In this document: positions 33,894 through 42,964 of the stretch, piece after piece | Position numbering within the stretch: position 1 is the first letter of the stretch | Layout: every line of letters starts with the position of its first letter | Source: Bacteroidaceae bacterium | Lineage (GTDB): Bacteria > Bacteroidota > Bacteroidia > Bacteroidales > Bacteroidaceae | Length of the DNA stretch: 64,000 nucleotides | Direction of reading: 5' to 3' | Assembly (NCBI GenBank): GCA_024401305.1 | Contig: JAKSLI010000004.1 | Coordinates: 1-64,000, forward strand | Notes under the pieces: generated by a model | Told to the model about the DNA's origin: nothing | Database searches by the model: none | Seen by the model: only the letters and a program-made list of their open reading frames with translations | Translations under genes and position numbers: made by a program

Positions 33894-35066
33894 TTATTTT
33901 ACAAGCATCTTTTTGCCGTTGCGGATAACGATACCCTTGTAATCTGCACCAACCTTCTGGCCTGCGATACTGTAAACTTCGTTGTTGTCGATGGTCTTGT
34001 CGCTTTCAACACTTACGATAGCTGTAGCATCGTCATCAATGAGAATGTTCACGATTTCTGCACTTGCTGTTGTAGGTACTGTTGCAGGTACGTAATATGC
34101 CTTACCCTGTGGGATAGTTGTTCCTGGGGCTACGTGACGAAGTACAGGAAGGATATTTCCATCTACTTCCTTAGTAGTGAATGCATAGTGATAACCAGTA
34201 GCTGTAACGTCTGTTGTTGCACCTGTGAGGCAGTTGTCAGGGAGTACTGTGTATTGTTCGAATGTGTAAGGGAACTGTACAGTAGTACCTGGCTCACCCA
34301 TTACGAGTACACCTTCTTCCCAACCGATGATTGCGTCAGAATCAACTTCGCCTGTGTTAACGTAGCTGTAAGCAGCGCCGTCCTTAGTTCCAGGCAAGAT
34401 GTTTGAATTATCGATTGTGAGGATCTGAACGCCAGCAGGGATAGTAACGTTTTGGTAAACTGGGCAGAATGAAGCGAAACCAGATGCAGAAATCTTAACT
34501 TCAGCATATTCCTTGTTTTCGTTACCAAGATCCTTGATGAGCATAGCATTGCGAACCATAACCTTCATTGCGAAGCTGCCAGATTCGTTGCTTGCAAAAC
34601 CGAAATCAGAGACATTCCATACATCACGTACTCTTTCAATCTTGTCCAATGATACAACGCCAAGTCCTGTGTCTCCATCAGCACCGCAAATTGTGTAGAT
34701 AAAAGGGCTGCTGGCATTGTCAATTGATGAAGGCAACATGAAACCCTGGCCAGACTTACCATATTCAACTTTATCATCAGCGATAGGATAAGCTGTGATA
34801 GGGAGCTTTAGTTCTACAGTCTGTCCCCAAATTGTGTATGGCACCTTGAAAGCGAGAACGAGATTAGATCCGCTCTTCTGGATTGCGCAGTTGAGAGTCT
34901 TGTTGTTGCCGATGAATGGGGCAAAGAAAGAGTTAGGAGTGTAACCTTCAACTGGGACGAAGTCTGCCTTGATGATGTAATCACCAGTTGTGACAGTGTT
35001 CTGTGCGTTTGCAGGCATAACAGCGAGCAAAAGCAAAGAAATCATGCTAAGTAATACTTTTTTCAT
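33894..35066 (-). CDS. Secreted protein with C-terminal GQKV..GIVIRNGKK tail, unknown function
   Basis: 390 residues with a signal peptide ending MPANAQ and a beta-rich body without enzyme motifs. An IPAGVQILTI segment followed by WEEGVLVMGEPGTTVQF and IPQGKAYYVP resembles surface or adhesion-type beta-sandwich proteins. The last 28 residues (VYSIAGQKVGADYKGIVIR and then NGKKMLVK) match the tails of the amylase at 35445 and the protein at 44284. The tail may be a secretion or anchoring signal. It is expressed from its own promoter and followed by a 49-residue peptide gene. Confidence 0.7.
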   Translation of the reverse strand: MKKVLLSMISLLLLAVMPANAQNTVTTGDYIIKADFVPVEGYTPNSFFAPFIGNNKTLNCAIQKSGSNLVLAFKVPYTIWGQTVELKLPITAYPIADDKVEYGKSGQGFMLPSSIDNASSPFIYTICGADGDTGLGVVSLDKIERVRDVWNVSDFGFASNESGSFAMKVMVRNAMLIKDLGNENKEYAEVKISASGFASFCPVYQNVTIPAGVQILTIDNSNILPGTKDGAAYSYVNTGEVDSDAIIGWEEGVLVMGEPGTTVQFPYTFEQYTVLPDNCLTGATTDVTATGYHYAFTTKEVDGNILPVLRHVAPGTTIPQGKAYYVPATVPTTASAEIVNILIDDDATAIVSVESDKTIDNNEVYSIAGQKVGADYKGIVIRNGKKMLVK

Positions 35067-35151
35067 AATTGTGTATGTTGTTTATTAATTATTCTTCTAG
35101 TTTTTTGCTTGAAGCTAAATATGAGATGAAACACACCCATAATTCAGTTTG

Positions 35152-35182
35152 CAAAGTTAGTCTTTTATTTTTGTTTGTACAA
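35152..35182 (-). promoter_or_regulatory. Promoter of the 390-residue tail-protein gene
   Basis: Minus-strand TTG, 20 bases, TAACTTTG, with a leader of about 75 bases. Confidence 0.75.
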
Positions 35183-35383
35183 GTTTTTGAGGAACTTTTT
35201 TCCTTAAATTGCTAATTTCTTGCTATTTCCTTGAACATTAATGCAGAAGAATGTGCAAAAAGTCCGATTTTCTGTTGCAAATTTATGAAGTTTTCGTGAA
35301 ACAATGCTTGTCGTTTTGAATAATATACAAAGAAGAGTATGCAAGCGATTGCGTACGAAGCTCTGCAATTTGTTGGATGATTC

Positions 35384-35414
35384 TTGCATAAGAAAATTAA
35401 TATGTGTAATTTTG
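35384..35414 (+). promoter_or_regulatory. Promoter of the alpha-amylase gene
   Basis: TTG (35384), 20 bases, TAATTTTG (35407-35414). The ATG at 35445 is 30 bases downstream. Longer in-frame starts from 35304 lie upstream of the promoter and are excluded. Confidence 0.8.
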
Positions 35415-35444
35415 CAGACGAAAATGATTATGCTCTCTATCTCT

Positions 35445-37445
35445 ATGAAAAAACTATCGCTCACTTTAGTTGTCTTATTAGCCTTTTCTGCAAACATGTT
35501 AGCGCAGGGCTGGCCAACAAAGTACAATGGCGTGATGCTACAGGGTTTCTACTGGGATTCGTATTCCGAGTCCCAGTGGACAAACCTTGAATCGCAAGCC
35601 GACGAATTGGCTGAGTTCTTCCAGCTCGTTTGGATTCCACAAAGTGCAAATTGCGGTTCAAACCAGTCGATGGGTTATGATGATCTCTACTGGTTCTCGA
35701 ACTATAATTCAAGTTTCGGTAACGAGAAAGAACTTCGCTCACTTATATCTACATTTAAAAATAAAGGTATAGGAACAATTGCTGATGTTGTGATAAACCA
35801 TCGCCGTAATGCAACGAATTGGGTAGATTTCCCATCTGAAACATACAAAGGCGTAACTTACCAACTCCAATCGACTGACATCTGTGCTGATGATGACGCA
35901 GGTGCAACAAAGACTTGGGCTACGCAGAATGGTTATCAGCTTTCTTCTTACAAGGATGATGGCGAAGGATGGAACGGCATGCGCGACCTAGACCATAACA
36001 GTCAGAACGTTCAGAAGAATGTCCTTGCATATCTTGACCTCCTTCTCAACGATTTAGGTTATACCGGCTTCCGTTATGATATGACAAAAGGCTATGCCGG
36101 AAAATGGACTGGACTTTACAATTCAACATCAAAACCTGCTTTCTCTGTTGGCGAATACTGGGATGGTAATGCGTCAGCGGTGAAATCATGGCTAGAGTCA
36201 ACAAAGGTTGACGGTGCAATTCAGTCTGCCGCTTTTGACTTCCCTACACGATACATTGCTCGCGATGCATTCAATGGCAACGATTGGAAGATATTGGCAA
36301 ATTCCGGACTCGCAAAGATGACGGGAATGGGTCGTTATGCCATAACTTTCTGCGAGAATCATGATACGGAATATCGTTCTGCGCAAGCACCTCAAGATCC
36401 AATCACCAAGAACATTGCCGCTGCCAATGCATACATCCTTCTCATCAACGGAACGCCTTGTGTTTTCCTGAAGCACTGGAAGGACTATAAGTCTGAGATT
36501 AAGCAACTTATCTATGCCCGCCAGTTGGCTGGAATTACCAACGATGGTAGTCGTTACATTGCCCAATCCACTCAGTCGAACTACTCTGCTCTTCGCACTA
36601 CAAGCAATAACAACTGTGATGTGATAACGGCTTTCGGCAGAGGTTACACGGCACCGGCAAATTATACAAGAATCATTTCTGGCGAGAACTATCAGGTTTA
36701 CATGGAGAATAAGGCAGAATCTCCATGGATAAGCATCCCTTCTGGTGAGTACGAAGGCAAAATTGAGCCTGTTCTTACTGCCATATCTACCGATGCAAAC
36801 GCCAAACTTGTCTATACTACCGACGGCACAGAGCCTACAGCCGCAAGCAAGTCTGTGGCAAGTGGCACGAAGATTTCCCTGGCAGGTCCTTGTACACTTA
36901 AGGTCGGTCTGCTCACAAATGGCGCGGTCAAGAATGTTCAGACGCGAAAATATACGGTTGCAGAGACTTTTGATTCGTATGACATCAATGTTTATGTGAA
37001 TGTTGACAAGGCTAATTGGAGCAAAGTGAACTTCTGGACATGGGGTGGAGGAGATGGTCACTCTCCTAAGAACAACAAATGGCCAGGAGATGCCGTGACT
37101 CAGAAAACGACTATAAATGGCGAGACTTGGTATTACCAAACTTACAAGATCACATCTGCTTCCGACTATGTGAACTTCGTTTGGAGCACTGGAACAGGAA
37201 CTCCTCAGACTGTTGACGTTCAGAATATTAAGCAAACGTCTTTCTTCAAGATATCGGATCAGAAAGATGCTAGTGGAAAGTATTTGGTAGAGGATGTTAC
37301 GGAAGCCAATGGCATTGAGAATGTAACTCTTCAGATGCCAAACGCCAAATCTCAGAACATCTATAATTTACAAGGACAAAAGGTTAATGGTTATTATAAG
37401 GGCGTTGTGATTAAAAACGCCAAAAAGTTCATGATTGCCAAGTGA
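35445..37445 (+). CDS. Secreted alpha-amylase (GH13) with starch-binding-like module
   Basis: 666 residues from MKKLSLTLV, with a signal peptide ending NMLAQ. The GH13 barrel has nucleophile Asp212 (GFRYDMTKGY), acid/base Glu237 (VGEYWDG) and the transition-state Asp307 (CENHDTE). It hydrolyses alpha-1,4-glucans such as starch. A chitobiase-like segment (about 430-510, with TTDGTEPT) follows, then a CBM26-like starch-binding module (INVYVNVDKANWSKVNFW, about 515-610). The C-terminal tail is NIYNLQGQKVNGYYKGVVIK. Substrate-binding porins (SusC/D) are absent nearby, so it looks like a stand-alone secreted enzyme. Confidence 0.95.
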   Translation: MKKLSLTLVVLLAFSANMLAQGWPTKYNGVMLQGFYWDSYSESQWTNLESQADELAEFFQLVWIPQSANCGSNQSMGYDDLYWFSNYNSSFGNEKELRSLISTFKNKGIGTIADVVINHRRNATNWVDFPSETYKGVTYQLQSTDICADDDAGATKTWATQNGYQLSSYKDDGEGWNGMRDLDHNSQNVQKNVLAYLDLLLNDLGYTGFRYDMTKGYAGKWTGLYNSTSKPAFSVGEYWDGNASAVKSWLESTKVDGAIQSAAFDFPTRYIARDAFNGNDWKILANSGLAKMTGMGRYAITFCENHDTEYRSAQAPQDPITKNIAAANAYILLINGTPCVFLKHWKDYKSEIKQLIYARQLAGITNDGSRYIAQSTQSNYSALRTTSNNNCDVITAFGRGYTAPANYTRIISGENYQVYMENKAESPWISIPSGEYEGKIEPVLTAISTDANAKLVYTTDGTEPTAASKSVASGTKISLAGPCTLKVGLLTNGAVKNVQTRKYTVAETFDSYDINVYVNVDKANWSKVNFWTWGGGDGHSPKNNKWPGDAVTQKTTINGETWYYQTYKITSASDYVNFVWSTGTGTPQTVDVQNIKQTSFFKISDQKDASGKYLVEDVTEANGIENVTLQMPNAKSQNIYNLQGQKVNGYYKGVVIKNAKKFMIAK

Positions 37446-37546
37446 TTGGCGGTTGATTTACAATGATGCAGGCGGGTGGAGAACAGCTTTTGGGGCTTTC
37501 TCTGCTCGCTTTCTTTATGCTTTTTTCACTTTGCTGCCATTTTATT

Positions 37547-37576
37547 TTGTAGTTATTGTAATTATTTGTATTTTTG
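37547..37576 (+). promoter_or_regulatory. Promoter of the GNAT-like gene
   Basis: TTG (37547), 19 bases, TATTTTTG (37569-37576), about 63 bases before the start codon. Confidence 0.7.
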
Positions 37577-37639
37577 CACGCCTAAATTTGGCAAAACAGT
37601 AAAGTATCACAAAAAAGTTTTTTGCATTAGACAACCGCT

Positions 37640-38788
37640 ATGATTACGATAAAAACCGTTAAAACAAAGAAGGAACTCACTCAATTCGTTGATTTCCTTT
37701 ACGAACTTTTTGAAGGGAATCCATACTTCGTTCCACCACTCTTCATGGACGAATACAACTGTCTTGACAAGAAAAAGAACGCTGCTTTCGATTTCTGTGA
37801 GGCTGAATATTTCCTTGCTTGCGACGAGAACGGAAAGATTCTCGGTCGTGTAGCTGCTATCATCAACAACAAGGCTAACGAGCGTTGGCAGCAGAAGCGT
37901 GTTCGTTTCGGTTGGTTTGATTTCGTTGACAATCGTGAGGTGTCAGCAAAACTTCTTGACGCTGTTGCCGACTACGGTCGCAAGCATGGCATGGAAGAGA
38001 TGGTTGGTCCGCTCGGATTCACCGATCTTGACAAGGAAGGAATGCTTACTGAAGGTTTCGACCAGCTCGGCACGATGATGACTTGCTATGGTGCACCTTA
38101 TTATAAGGAGCACATGCACGCTCTTGAAGGCATGGAAATTGATGTTCGCTATCGTGAAACAAAACTCATCGCTCCAAAGGCTATTCCTGAGAAGTATATG
38201 AAGGTTGGCCAGATGGTGGAGAAGCGCTATAATCTCCATGTCTATAAGCCATCACGTTGGGACCTTCTCGTGAAAGGTGTAGGCAAGCAGGTCTTTGAAC
38301 TTCTCAACGAAACATACAAGGACATCTACGGTTACAACGACCTGAGTCCAAAGCAGATAAACCAGTATATTGCTCAGTATATTCCGTTCGTAAATCCAAA
38401 GTTCATTACTATCGTTCGTGATCACAACACTCCAGACAAGAAGATGGTGGGCTTCGGTCTTTCTATCGCATCACTCTCATACGCTTTGCAGAAGACAAAG
38501 AAAGGTCGTTTGTTCCCATTCGGTTGGTGGCATATCGTAAAGACGCTCTTCATCTCGAAGAAATCTGAAGTCATCGACCTTCTTCTCATTGGTGTTCTTC
38601 CGGAATATCGTGCAAAGGGTGCCAATGCACTTCTCTTTACCGACCTTATTCCTTATTATATAGAGGCAGGATGCGTATGGGCAGAGACACAGGTACAGCT
38701 TGAGACAAATGTGAATGCCACATCTCAGTGGGGACCTCTCGATCCTATCGTTCATAAGCGTCGCGAGTGCTATGTGAAGAAGATATAA
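37640..38788 (+). CDS. GNAT-like N-acetyltransferase family protein
   Basis: A 382-residue cytoplasmic protein conserved in Bacteroidales. An N-terminal acetyltransferase-like domain (FVDFLYELFEGNPYFVPPL, then EAEYFLACDENGKILGRVAAI) and a second GNAT-like half ending in LLIGVLPEYRAKGANALLF and TQVQLETN suggest a tandem fold. The acceptor is unknown. Codon bias indicates good expression. It is monocistronic, between a promoter and a repeat-armed palindrome. Confidence 0.75.
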   Translation: MITIKTVKTKKELTQFVDFLYELFEGNPYFVPPLFMDEYNCLDKKKNAAFDFCEAEYFLACDENGKILGRVAAIINNKANERWQQKRVRFGWFDFVDNREVSAKLLDAVADYGRKHGMEEMVGPLGFTDLDKEGMLTEGFDQLGTMMTCYGAPYYKEHMHALEGMEIDVRYRETKLIAPKAIPEKYMKVGQMVEKRYNLHVYKPSRWDLLVKGVGKQVFELLNETYKDIYGYNDLSPKQINQYIAQYIPFVNPKFITIVRDHNTPDKKMVGFGLSIASLSYALQKTKKGRLFPFGWWHIVKTLFISKKSEVIDLLLIGVLPEYRAKGANALLFTDLIPYYIEAGCVWAETQVQLETNVNATSQWGPLDPIVHKRRECYVKKI

Positions 38789-38809
38789 CACGTATAACGT
38801 GTGATAAAC

Positions 38810-38946
38810 ACTAAACACTAAATACTAAACACTAAATCAAGTTACCTATTAACGTCGAGGTTACGCGATTGTGTTTGTATTTAGTGTTTAGTGTTTAGTG
38901 TTTAGTGTTTAGTATTTAGTGTTTAGTATTTAGTGTTTAGTGTTTG
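38810..38946. repeat. Repeat-armed palindrome (TTTAGTG)n
   Basis: The left arm (38810-38838) is several CACTAAA words and the right arm (38880-38945) is about nine TTTAGTG/TTTAGTA words, separated by about 42 bases containing a TTACCTATTAACGTCGAGG segment. The arms are reverse complements, so the array can form a long slipped hairpin. Confidence 0.8.
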
Positions 38947-39023
38947 AATTGACCATTGTCAGTTAATGCGTCGTTTTTCGCAATAAATCTCCGAATCATA
39001 CCCAATAAGTCTCAAAATCTTTA

Positions 39024-39031
39024 TACCTTTG
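39024..39031 (+). promoter_or_regulatory. -7 box of tRNA-Asn 1
   Basis: TACCTTTG, within a stretch (TATACCTTTGCACCCGCAAA) shared with the second tRNA-Asn gene. Confidence 0.6.
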
Positions 39032-39050
39032 CACCCGCAAACGCGAAAAT

Positions 39051-39124
39051 GCTTCAGTAGCTCAGTTGGTTAGAGCACATGACTGTTAATCATGGGGTCG
39101 TTGGTTCAAGCCCATCCTGGAGCG
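39051..39124 (+). tRNA. tRNA-Asn (GTT), copy 1
   Basis: A 74-nt cloverleaf. The acceptor GCTTCAG pairs with CTGGAGC, the D arm contains AGCTCAGTTGGTTAGAGC, the anticodon loop is CTGTTAATC with anticodon GTT, and the T arm holds GGTTCAAGCCC. CCA is not encoded. It is identical to the inverted copy at 48227-48300. Confidence 0.96.
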
Positions 39125-39125
39125 C

Positions 39126-39156
39126 AAAAAGAGATACCTTTCGGTATCTCTTTTTT
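39126..39156 (+). terminator. Terminator of tRNA-Asn 1
   Basis: AAAAAGAGATACC pairs with GGTATCTCTTTTT around a TTTC loop, with a following T-run. Confidence 0.9.
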
Positions 39157-39175
39157 GTTATATACACGGATGACT

Positions 39176-39372
39176 TTTGAACACGAATAACCAGGAATTA
39201 ACCACGAATTTTTCATGAATTTATTTTGAACACGAATTGCACGAATCGCACGAATAGAAAGAATACATCTGCATAGATTCGTGCAATTCGAGAGATTCGT
39301 GTTCGTTAAAAGATAATCAGAGTAAAATAATTCATGTGAAGAGTGAAATTCGTGCAATTCGTGTTCTAAATA
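39176..39372. repeat. ATTCGTGCAATTCGTG-type inverted repeat cluster
   Basis: Words GAACACGAATTGCACGAAT and ATTCGTGCAATTCG recur in both directions with ACACGAAT ends, making nested hairpins. The family resembles the ends of the 129-bp repeat. No gene is present. Confidence 0.7.
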
Positions 39373-39395
39373 AGAATTAGGTTGAATCAGCGTTT

Positions 39396-39764
39396 CTATT
39401 TCCCTAAGAACTTTTCTTTGTTAACGACAAATCTGAGGTGAGTGCCTTTGCCAAGGAGCTTCTCGCCTTCGTAAGCTTCCACTTCGAAATGGAGTTTTCT
39501 GCCTTCTATCTTTATTAATGTAGCTTTGGCGGTTATTGTCTTGCCCAATGCTGTTGGAGCGAGATGAGATGTAGAGATATGTCCACCAACTGTAGAATCT
39601 CCCTCGTTCAGATGAGGAGCAACGGCAAGCATCGCTGCGTTTTCCATCAGTGCAATCATCATCGGTGTAGCAAGCACTGGCATGTCGCCAGAGCCTACTA
39701 CAGCAGCTGTTTTATCGTTCGTAACTTCCATGGTGGAAGTGTGTGAAAGTCCTTCTTTTAGCAT
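39396..39764 (-). CDS. Hotdog-fold thioesterase (FlK-like)
   Basis: 122 residues, similar to fluoroacetyl-CoA-type thioesterases. It shows the VGSGDMPVLATPMMIALMENA helix and the THLRF strand. HISTSHLAPTALG carries the likely catalytic His and Thr, opposite the Glu in LMENA. It probably cleaves small acyl-CoA thioesters. It is 8 bases downstream of the alcohol dehydrogenase gene on the same strand, so the two form an operon, perhaps for detoxifying short-chain aldehydes or acyl-CoAs. Confidence 0.85.
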   Translation of the reverse strand: MLKEGLSHTSTMEVTNDKTAAVVGSGDMPVLATPMMIALMENAAMLAVAPHLNEGDSTVGGHISTSHLAPTALGKTITAKATLIKIEGRKLHFEVEAYEGEKLLGKGTHLRFVVNKEKFLGK

Positions 39765-39772
39765 AATTTTGT

Positions 39773-40975
39773 TTATAGTTCGTTTGCCATTCTAAGTATT
39801 TCTGCAACATCTTCAGTTCCAAGCGACTTGAAGTAACCTGGACGGAAAGTGCCGTTCTTTGTGCATTTAGATGCCATGAGCTGAATGTCTTCTTCTGAAA
39901 CCTTCTGCCCCACCAATTCAGTCAAGCCTACTGGCATCTTCCAACGGCGGTAGCAAGCTTCCATCGCTTCAATACCCTTGATGGCAGTCTGCTCTGGATT
40001 TGCTGTGTCGTTCTCAACGCCCATGACATTCACTGCGAACGAAACGAAGCGGCTAATGTCTTCGTTCATCACGAATCTTGCCCATGACGACCAGATGGCA
40101 GCAAGTCCAGCACCGTGTGCCACATCGTAGAGGGCGCTCAGTTCATGCTCAATTTTATGGCTTGCAAAGTCGGCAATGCCGCGACCCATAAGGTCATTGT
40201 GAGAGAGTGAAGAAGCCCACATGATGGCAGCGCGAGCTTGGTATGTTTCCTTCTCAGAGAGGTTCTCCTCGCAGAGAAGCTTGTCGGCTGCGTCCTTCAC
40301 TGTTCTGAGCAATGCTTCAGCGAGGGCAGAAGTAAGGAGCATATCTGTCTCCTTTGTGAAATAGCGCTCCATCGTGTGCATCATTATATCTACCGCACCG
40401 CAAGCTGTCTGGTATTCTGGGAGAGAATAAGAGAGCAGAGGATTCATGATGGCAAACTTACAGCGGCAAACATTGCTGTTGCAACCAAGCTTCTGCTTTG
40501 TCTCTTCGTTGGAAAGCACGGAACTGTCGCTCATCTCACTACCCGCAGCAGGAATGGTAAGCACAACGCCTACAGGCAGAGTGCCCTTTGGAGTAGCCTT
40601 TCCGCAGTAGATGTCCCAAACATCGCCTTCGTAACATACGCCGTAGCCAGTAGCCTTTGCTGTATCTACAACACTACCGCCACCAACAGCGAGGATGAGT
40701 CCTACATTTTCCTTGCGGCATATTTCCACACATTCTCTTGCAAGCGTGATGCGAGGGTTAGGCTGAACGCCACCTTTCATGATATAGGCAATGCCGGCAT
40801 CGTTGTATTGCTTTTCTATTCTGTCGAGAAGTCCTGAGCGTCGTGCGCTACCGCCACCATAGATGATGAGCACAGGACCTTCGTTCTTGTACTTTTTTGT
40901 GAAATCAACAAGTTGTGATTCTGCGTTTACTCCGAAAGCAACTTCTGTCGGAGCGTAGAAAATAAAATCTTTCAT
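39773..40975 (-). CDS. Iron-containing alcohol dehydrogenase (butanol-dehydrogenase-like)
   Basis: A 400-residue group III dehydrogenase. The cofactor segment is VGGGSVVDTAKATG (98-110), and metal-binding residues lie in the DIMMHTMERY and HKIEHELSALYDVAHGAGLA segments. It reduces aldehydes to alcohols with NAD(P)H, typical of YqdH/BdhA enzymes in anaerobes. It is followed by a thioesterase gene and preceded, beyond a TTTCAATGG repeat array, by an AlaX-like gene. Confidence 0.92.
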   Translation of the reverse strand: MKDFIFYAPTEVAFGVNAESQLVDFTKKYKNEGPVLIIYGGGSARRSGLLDRIEKQYNDAGIAYIMKGGVQPNPRITLARECVEICRKENVGLILAVGGGSVVDTAKATGYGVCYEGDVWDIYCGKATPKGTLPVGVVLTIPAAGSEMSDSSVLSNEETKQKLGCNSNVCRCKFAIMNPLLSYSLPEYQTACGAVDIMMHTMERYFTKETDMLLTSALAEALLRTVKDAADKLLCEENLSEKETYQARAAIMWASSLSHNDLMGRGIADFASHKIEHELSALYDVAHGAGLAAIWSSWARFVMNEDISRFVSFAVNVMGVENDTANPEQTAIKGIEAMEACYRRWKMPVGLTELVGQKVSEEDIQLMASKCTKNGTFRPGYFKSLGTEDVAEILRMANEL

Positions 40976-40984
40976 GAGGGTGAA

Positions 40985-41056
40985 TGTTTATAGATGTTTC
41001 AAGGGTTTCAATAGTTTCAATGGTTTCAATAGTTTCAATGGTTTCAGAGGTTTCAA
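40985..41056. repeat. GTTTCAATAGTTTCAATGG array
   Basis: Six or more 9-10-bp words of the TTTCAATRG type fill the gap between the dehydrogenase and AlaX-like genes. A related TTTCAAGGG run occurs at 56800-56831. Confidence 0.8.
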
Positions 41057-41521
41057 CTAAACTGCACCAACTCTGAACACGAGTCGCTGAACGCCATCTT
41101 GCCAGCGGCTGCTGCTTATTCGGAAACTTACTATCTCTGATGTTTTGCTGACATGATCTCCTGCGCAGAGACACTCATCATAGTTGCCTACATGCACGAT
41201 GCGAACAGTGTCGGAAGCATTCTCGGGAAGTCTTTCCATGTCGAAGCGTTGCATGACGCTTTCCTTATCGACATACTCTGTCCAGACTTCCACATCTTCC
41301 TCGATGATTCTGTTTATGTCGTCTTCGAGCGACTTTATCTCGTCGTCGGTCATCGGCTTGTCGAGGTGGTAGTCAAGTTTCGATTTCTTTCGTTCCACAT
41401 GAGCCGAAAACGCTCTGCCGCAGTTGAAGCGTTGTGCCACGAAACCGTTCAGCAGATGCTCCGCTGTATGCGCAGGAGCAAATTCCTTTTTGTTATGTTC
41501 GTTTAGGATTGGAGATTCCAT
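41057..41521 (-). CDS. AlaX-like aminoacyl-tRNA editing protein
   Basis: 154 residues corresponding to the second additional domain of alanyl/threonyl-tRNA synthetases. Zinc ligands are visible as His18-x3-His22 (HTAEH) and Cys119-x3-His123 (CAGDH). Free-standing versions hydrolyse mischarged Ser-tRNA(Ala) or Gly-tRNA(Ala). It is smaller than typical AlaX-M/L, lacking the N-terminal OB-like part. Gaps on both sides are filled by short repeats. Confidence 0.88.
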   Translation of the reverse strand: MESPILNEHNKKEFAPAHTAEHLLNGFVAQRFNCGRAFSAHVERKKSKLDYHLDKPMTDDEIKSLEDDINRIIEEDVEVWTEYVDKESVMQRFDMERLPENASDTVRIVHVGNYDECLCAGDHVSKTSEIVSFRISSSRWQDGVQRLVFRVGAV

Positions 41522-41537
41522 GTTTTATTCAAGTTTT

Positions 41538-41662
41538 CAACTTGAGGCTACAGAGTACAGGGCTACAGAGTATAGGCATTGGCTGCGCACTGTTTCCCAA
41601 AGAAAAAGTTCCAAACCGCACGGTAGCCTGTAGTCTGTAGTTTGTAGTCTGTAGCCTCAACT
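41538..41662. repeat. Repeat-armed palindrome (GTAGTCT/CTACAGAG)n
   Basis: The left arm (41538-41574) is CTTGAGGCTACAGAGTACAG-like and the right arm (41623-41662) has GTAGTCTGTAG words ending GTAGCCTCAA. The spacer contains GGCTGCGCACTGTTTCCC. A related right arm occurs at 44015-44050, next to GCGCAGCC. Confidence 0.75.
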
Positions 41663-41670
41663 CGTGCAAT

Positions 41671-42519
41671 TTACTTGCTCGAGTTGACTTTCTTTATCTT
41701 TATTCTTTTCTTCACAGCCATCCTTGCCGCCTTCTGGCAAATACGTGCTTGAATGAGACTGATCTCGTTTGTCCTCTTGTCGCTGCCATCAGGATAGTAC
41801 TTGATCTTTTCCGGATTCTTGCCAGTGATTGTTGCAAACCATGTGCAAGCAGCGGTGTATCTGCCCATGCCCAACGACAGGTGATAGCCATCGCGAGTGT
41901 TGTCGTAATCTGCGGTTAGGTCACGAAGGTTCTGGATGGCAGGACCTGAAGGCACGATGTCGTCAATCTCGTTCTCTTGCGAAATGCGCTCAACAACTTC
42001 GTTGATGGCATTGTACATCTTTTCTTGCGATGAGTCGTATTTCGGGAAATCGCTATGCTTTGAGTCCTTTGCGTAAGCCCATGTCTGGTGGAACAGGATC
42101 TTTGCGTCAGGCAACTTCTCCTTGATCCATGAGATGAGTTCTGGCAAGCGAGCGTACGATTCGTAGAAACCAGACTGTCCACTTACCTGCTGAACGCTCA
42201 CATAATCCCACTGCTCTTCGGCTATCGCACTTTCGAGAGAGACCTTATGCTGGATGGTCTTCTTTCCTTCTGCGTCAAACTTTGTGTATCTGTATGCAGG
42301 TTCGTTCTTGGCAATGTTGTCCAAGTGCCTGTCGATGGAACAGCCACCAATATACAGATTTCCAATCACCATCGGAACATTCGCCGACAATGCTATCTCC
42401 GCAAGATTCTGCTCAAGTGCGTCTTCCGAAAAACTGTTGCCAATACCGAGTACTTTTATCTGCGCTTGCACCATCAGTGAGATGCACAACGCAATCAGAG
42501 TGAAACCAAGTTTTCTCAT
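41671..42519 (-). CDS. Secreted DUF4886 / SGNH-like hydrolase
   Basis: 282 residues from MRKLGFTLI, with a signal peptide ending MVQAQ. The first block KVLGIGNSFSEDA holds the GNS-type nucleophile motif of SGNH-like folds. VSVQQVSGQSG is typical of DUF4886. GYHLSLGMGRY carries the terminal His. Such proteins are annotated as putative acyl or carbohydrate esterases in Bacteroidetes; the substrate is unknown. The upstream in-frame extension to 42582 lacks a signal-like start and is not used. Confidence 0.8.
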   Translation of the reverse strand: MRKLGFTLIALCISLMVQAQIKVLGIGNSFSEDALEQNLAEIALSANVPMVIGNLYIGGCSIDRHLDNIAKNEPAYRYTKFDAEGKKTIQHKVSLESAIAEEQWDYVSVQQVSGQSGFYESYARLPELISWIKEKLPDAKILFHQTWAYAKDSKHSDFPKYDSSQEKMYNAINEVVERISQENEIDDIVPSGPAIQNLRDLTADYDNTRDGYHLSLGMGRYTAACTWFATITGKNPEKIKYYPDGSDKRTNEISLIQARICQKAARMAVKKRIKIKKVNSSK

Positions 42520-42698
42520 AGCTTTGGGATTATGATTTTGGAATGGTAATTGATTGTTCTGATACAAAAACAAGAAAAACACTTTTTGAAGTCTTTTTTA
42601 GAATCTCTTGCAAGATTCCGTATCTTTCTGTTATCATTCCTTGAGAGCGCGCTCTCATGAAATGCTAAACAGAAATATACCAGACTTCAAAAAGAAAA

Positions 42699-42784
42699 AA
42701 CCTTAAAAAACCTTAACAACCTTAACGATAACCTTAACCAACTCTAAGTTAGGGTTAACGTTAGGGTTAGGGTTTTTAGGGTTA
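42699..42784. repeat. Telomere-like palindrome (CCTTAA / TTAGGG words)
   Basis: The left arm (42699-42739) consists of AACCTTAA words and the right arm (42748-42784) of TTAGGG words. They pair with G-T wobbles where the left has CCTT and the right has AGGG. The right arm has four GGG runs (42752, 42764, 42770 and 42779), a G-quadruplex pattern. Confidence 0.85.
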
Positions 42785-42793
42785 ATGAAGGTG

Positions 42794-42964
42794 AAAATGT
42801 TTTTTCTGTTTTTTTGCATGAAAGAGAAGAAATCCCGATAGGGTGATGATGTGGGTGTTCAAATTATATGGGAGCTCGCTCACAAGATAATTTGGGCAGC
42901 TACAGCATCAATGGCTTGTTAGAGCCATCTTCTCTTTTATGCTGTTTTTATTGTTTTTGTTTTT
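42794..42964 (+). repeat. Dispersed hairpin-ended repeat, copy 1
   Basis: Both ends match the reverse complement of 47735-47898: an AAATGTTTTTTCTG then GCATGAAAGAGAAGA end, and a GCATCAATGGC...CCATCTTCTCTTT end. The middle differs. The ends are also inverted repeats of each other (GCATGAAAGAGAAGA versus TCTTCTCTTTTATGC). Confidence 0.8.

Noticed and set aside
36198..37235. Long 345-codon open frame antisense to the alpha-amylase
   Set aside because: It mirrors the third codon position of a clear GH13 gene, has no promoter or ribosome site, and encodes no recognisable domain.
38880..38945. TTTAGTG array considered as a CRISPR array
   Set aside because: The units are 7 bp with no unique spacers and no cas genes are nearby.
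42748..42784. GGGTTA words considered as a true telomere or linear end
   Set aside because: They are internal, palindromic and short, inside continuous chromosomal sequence.
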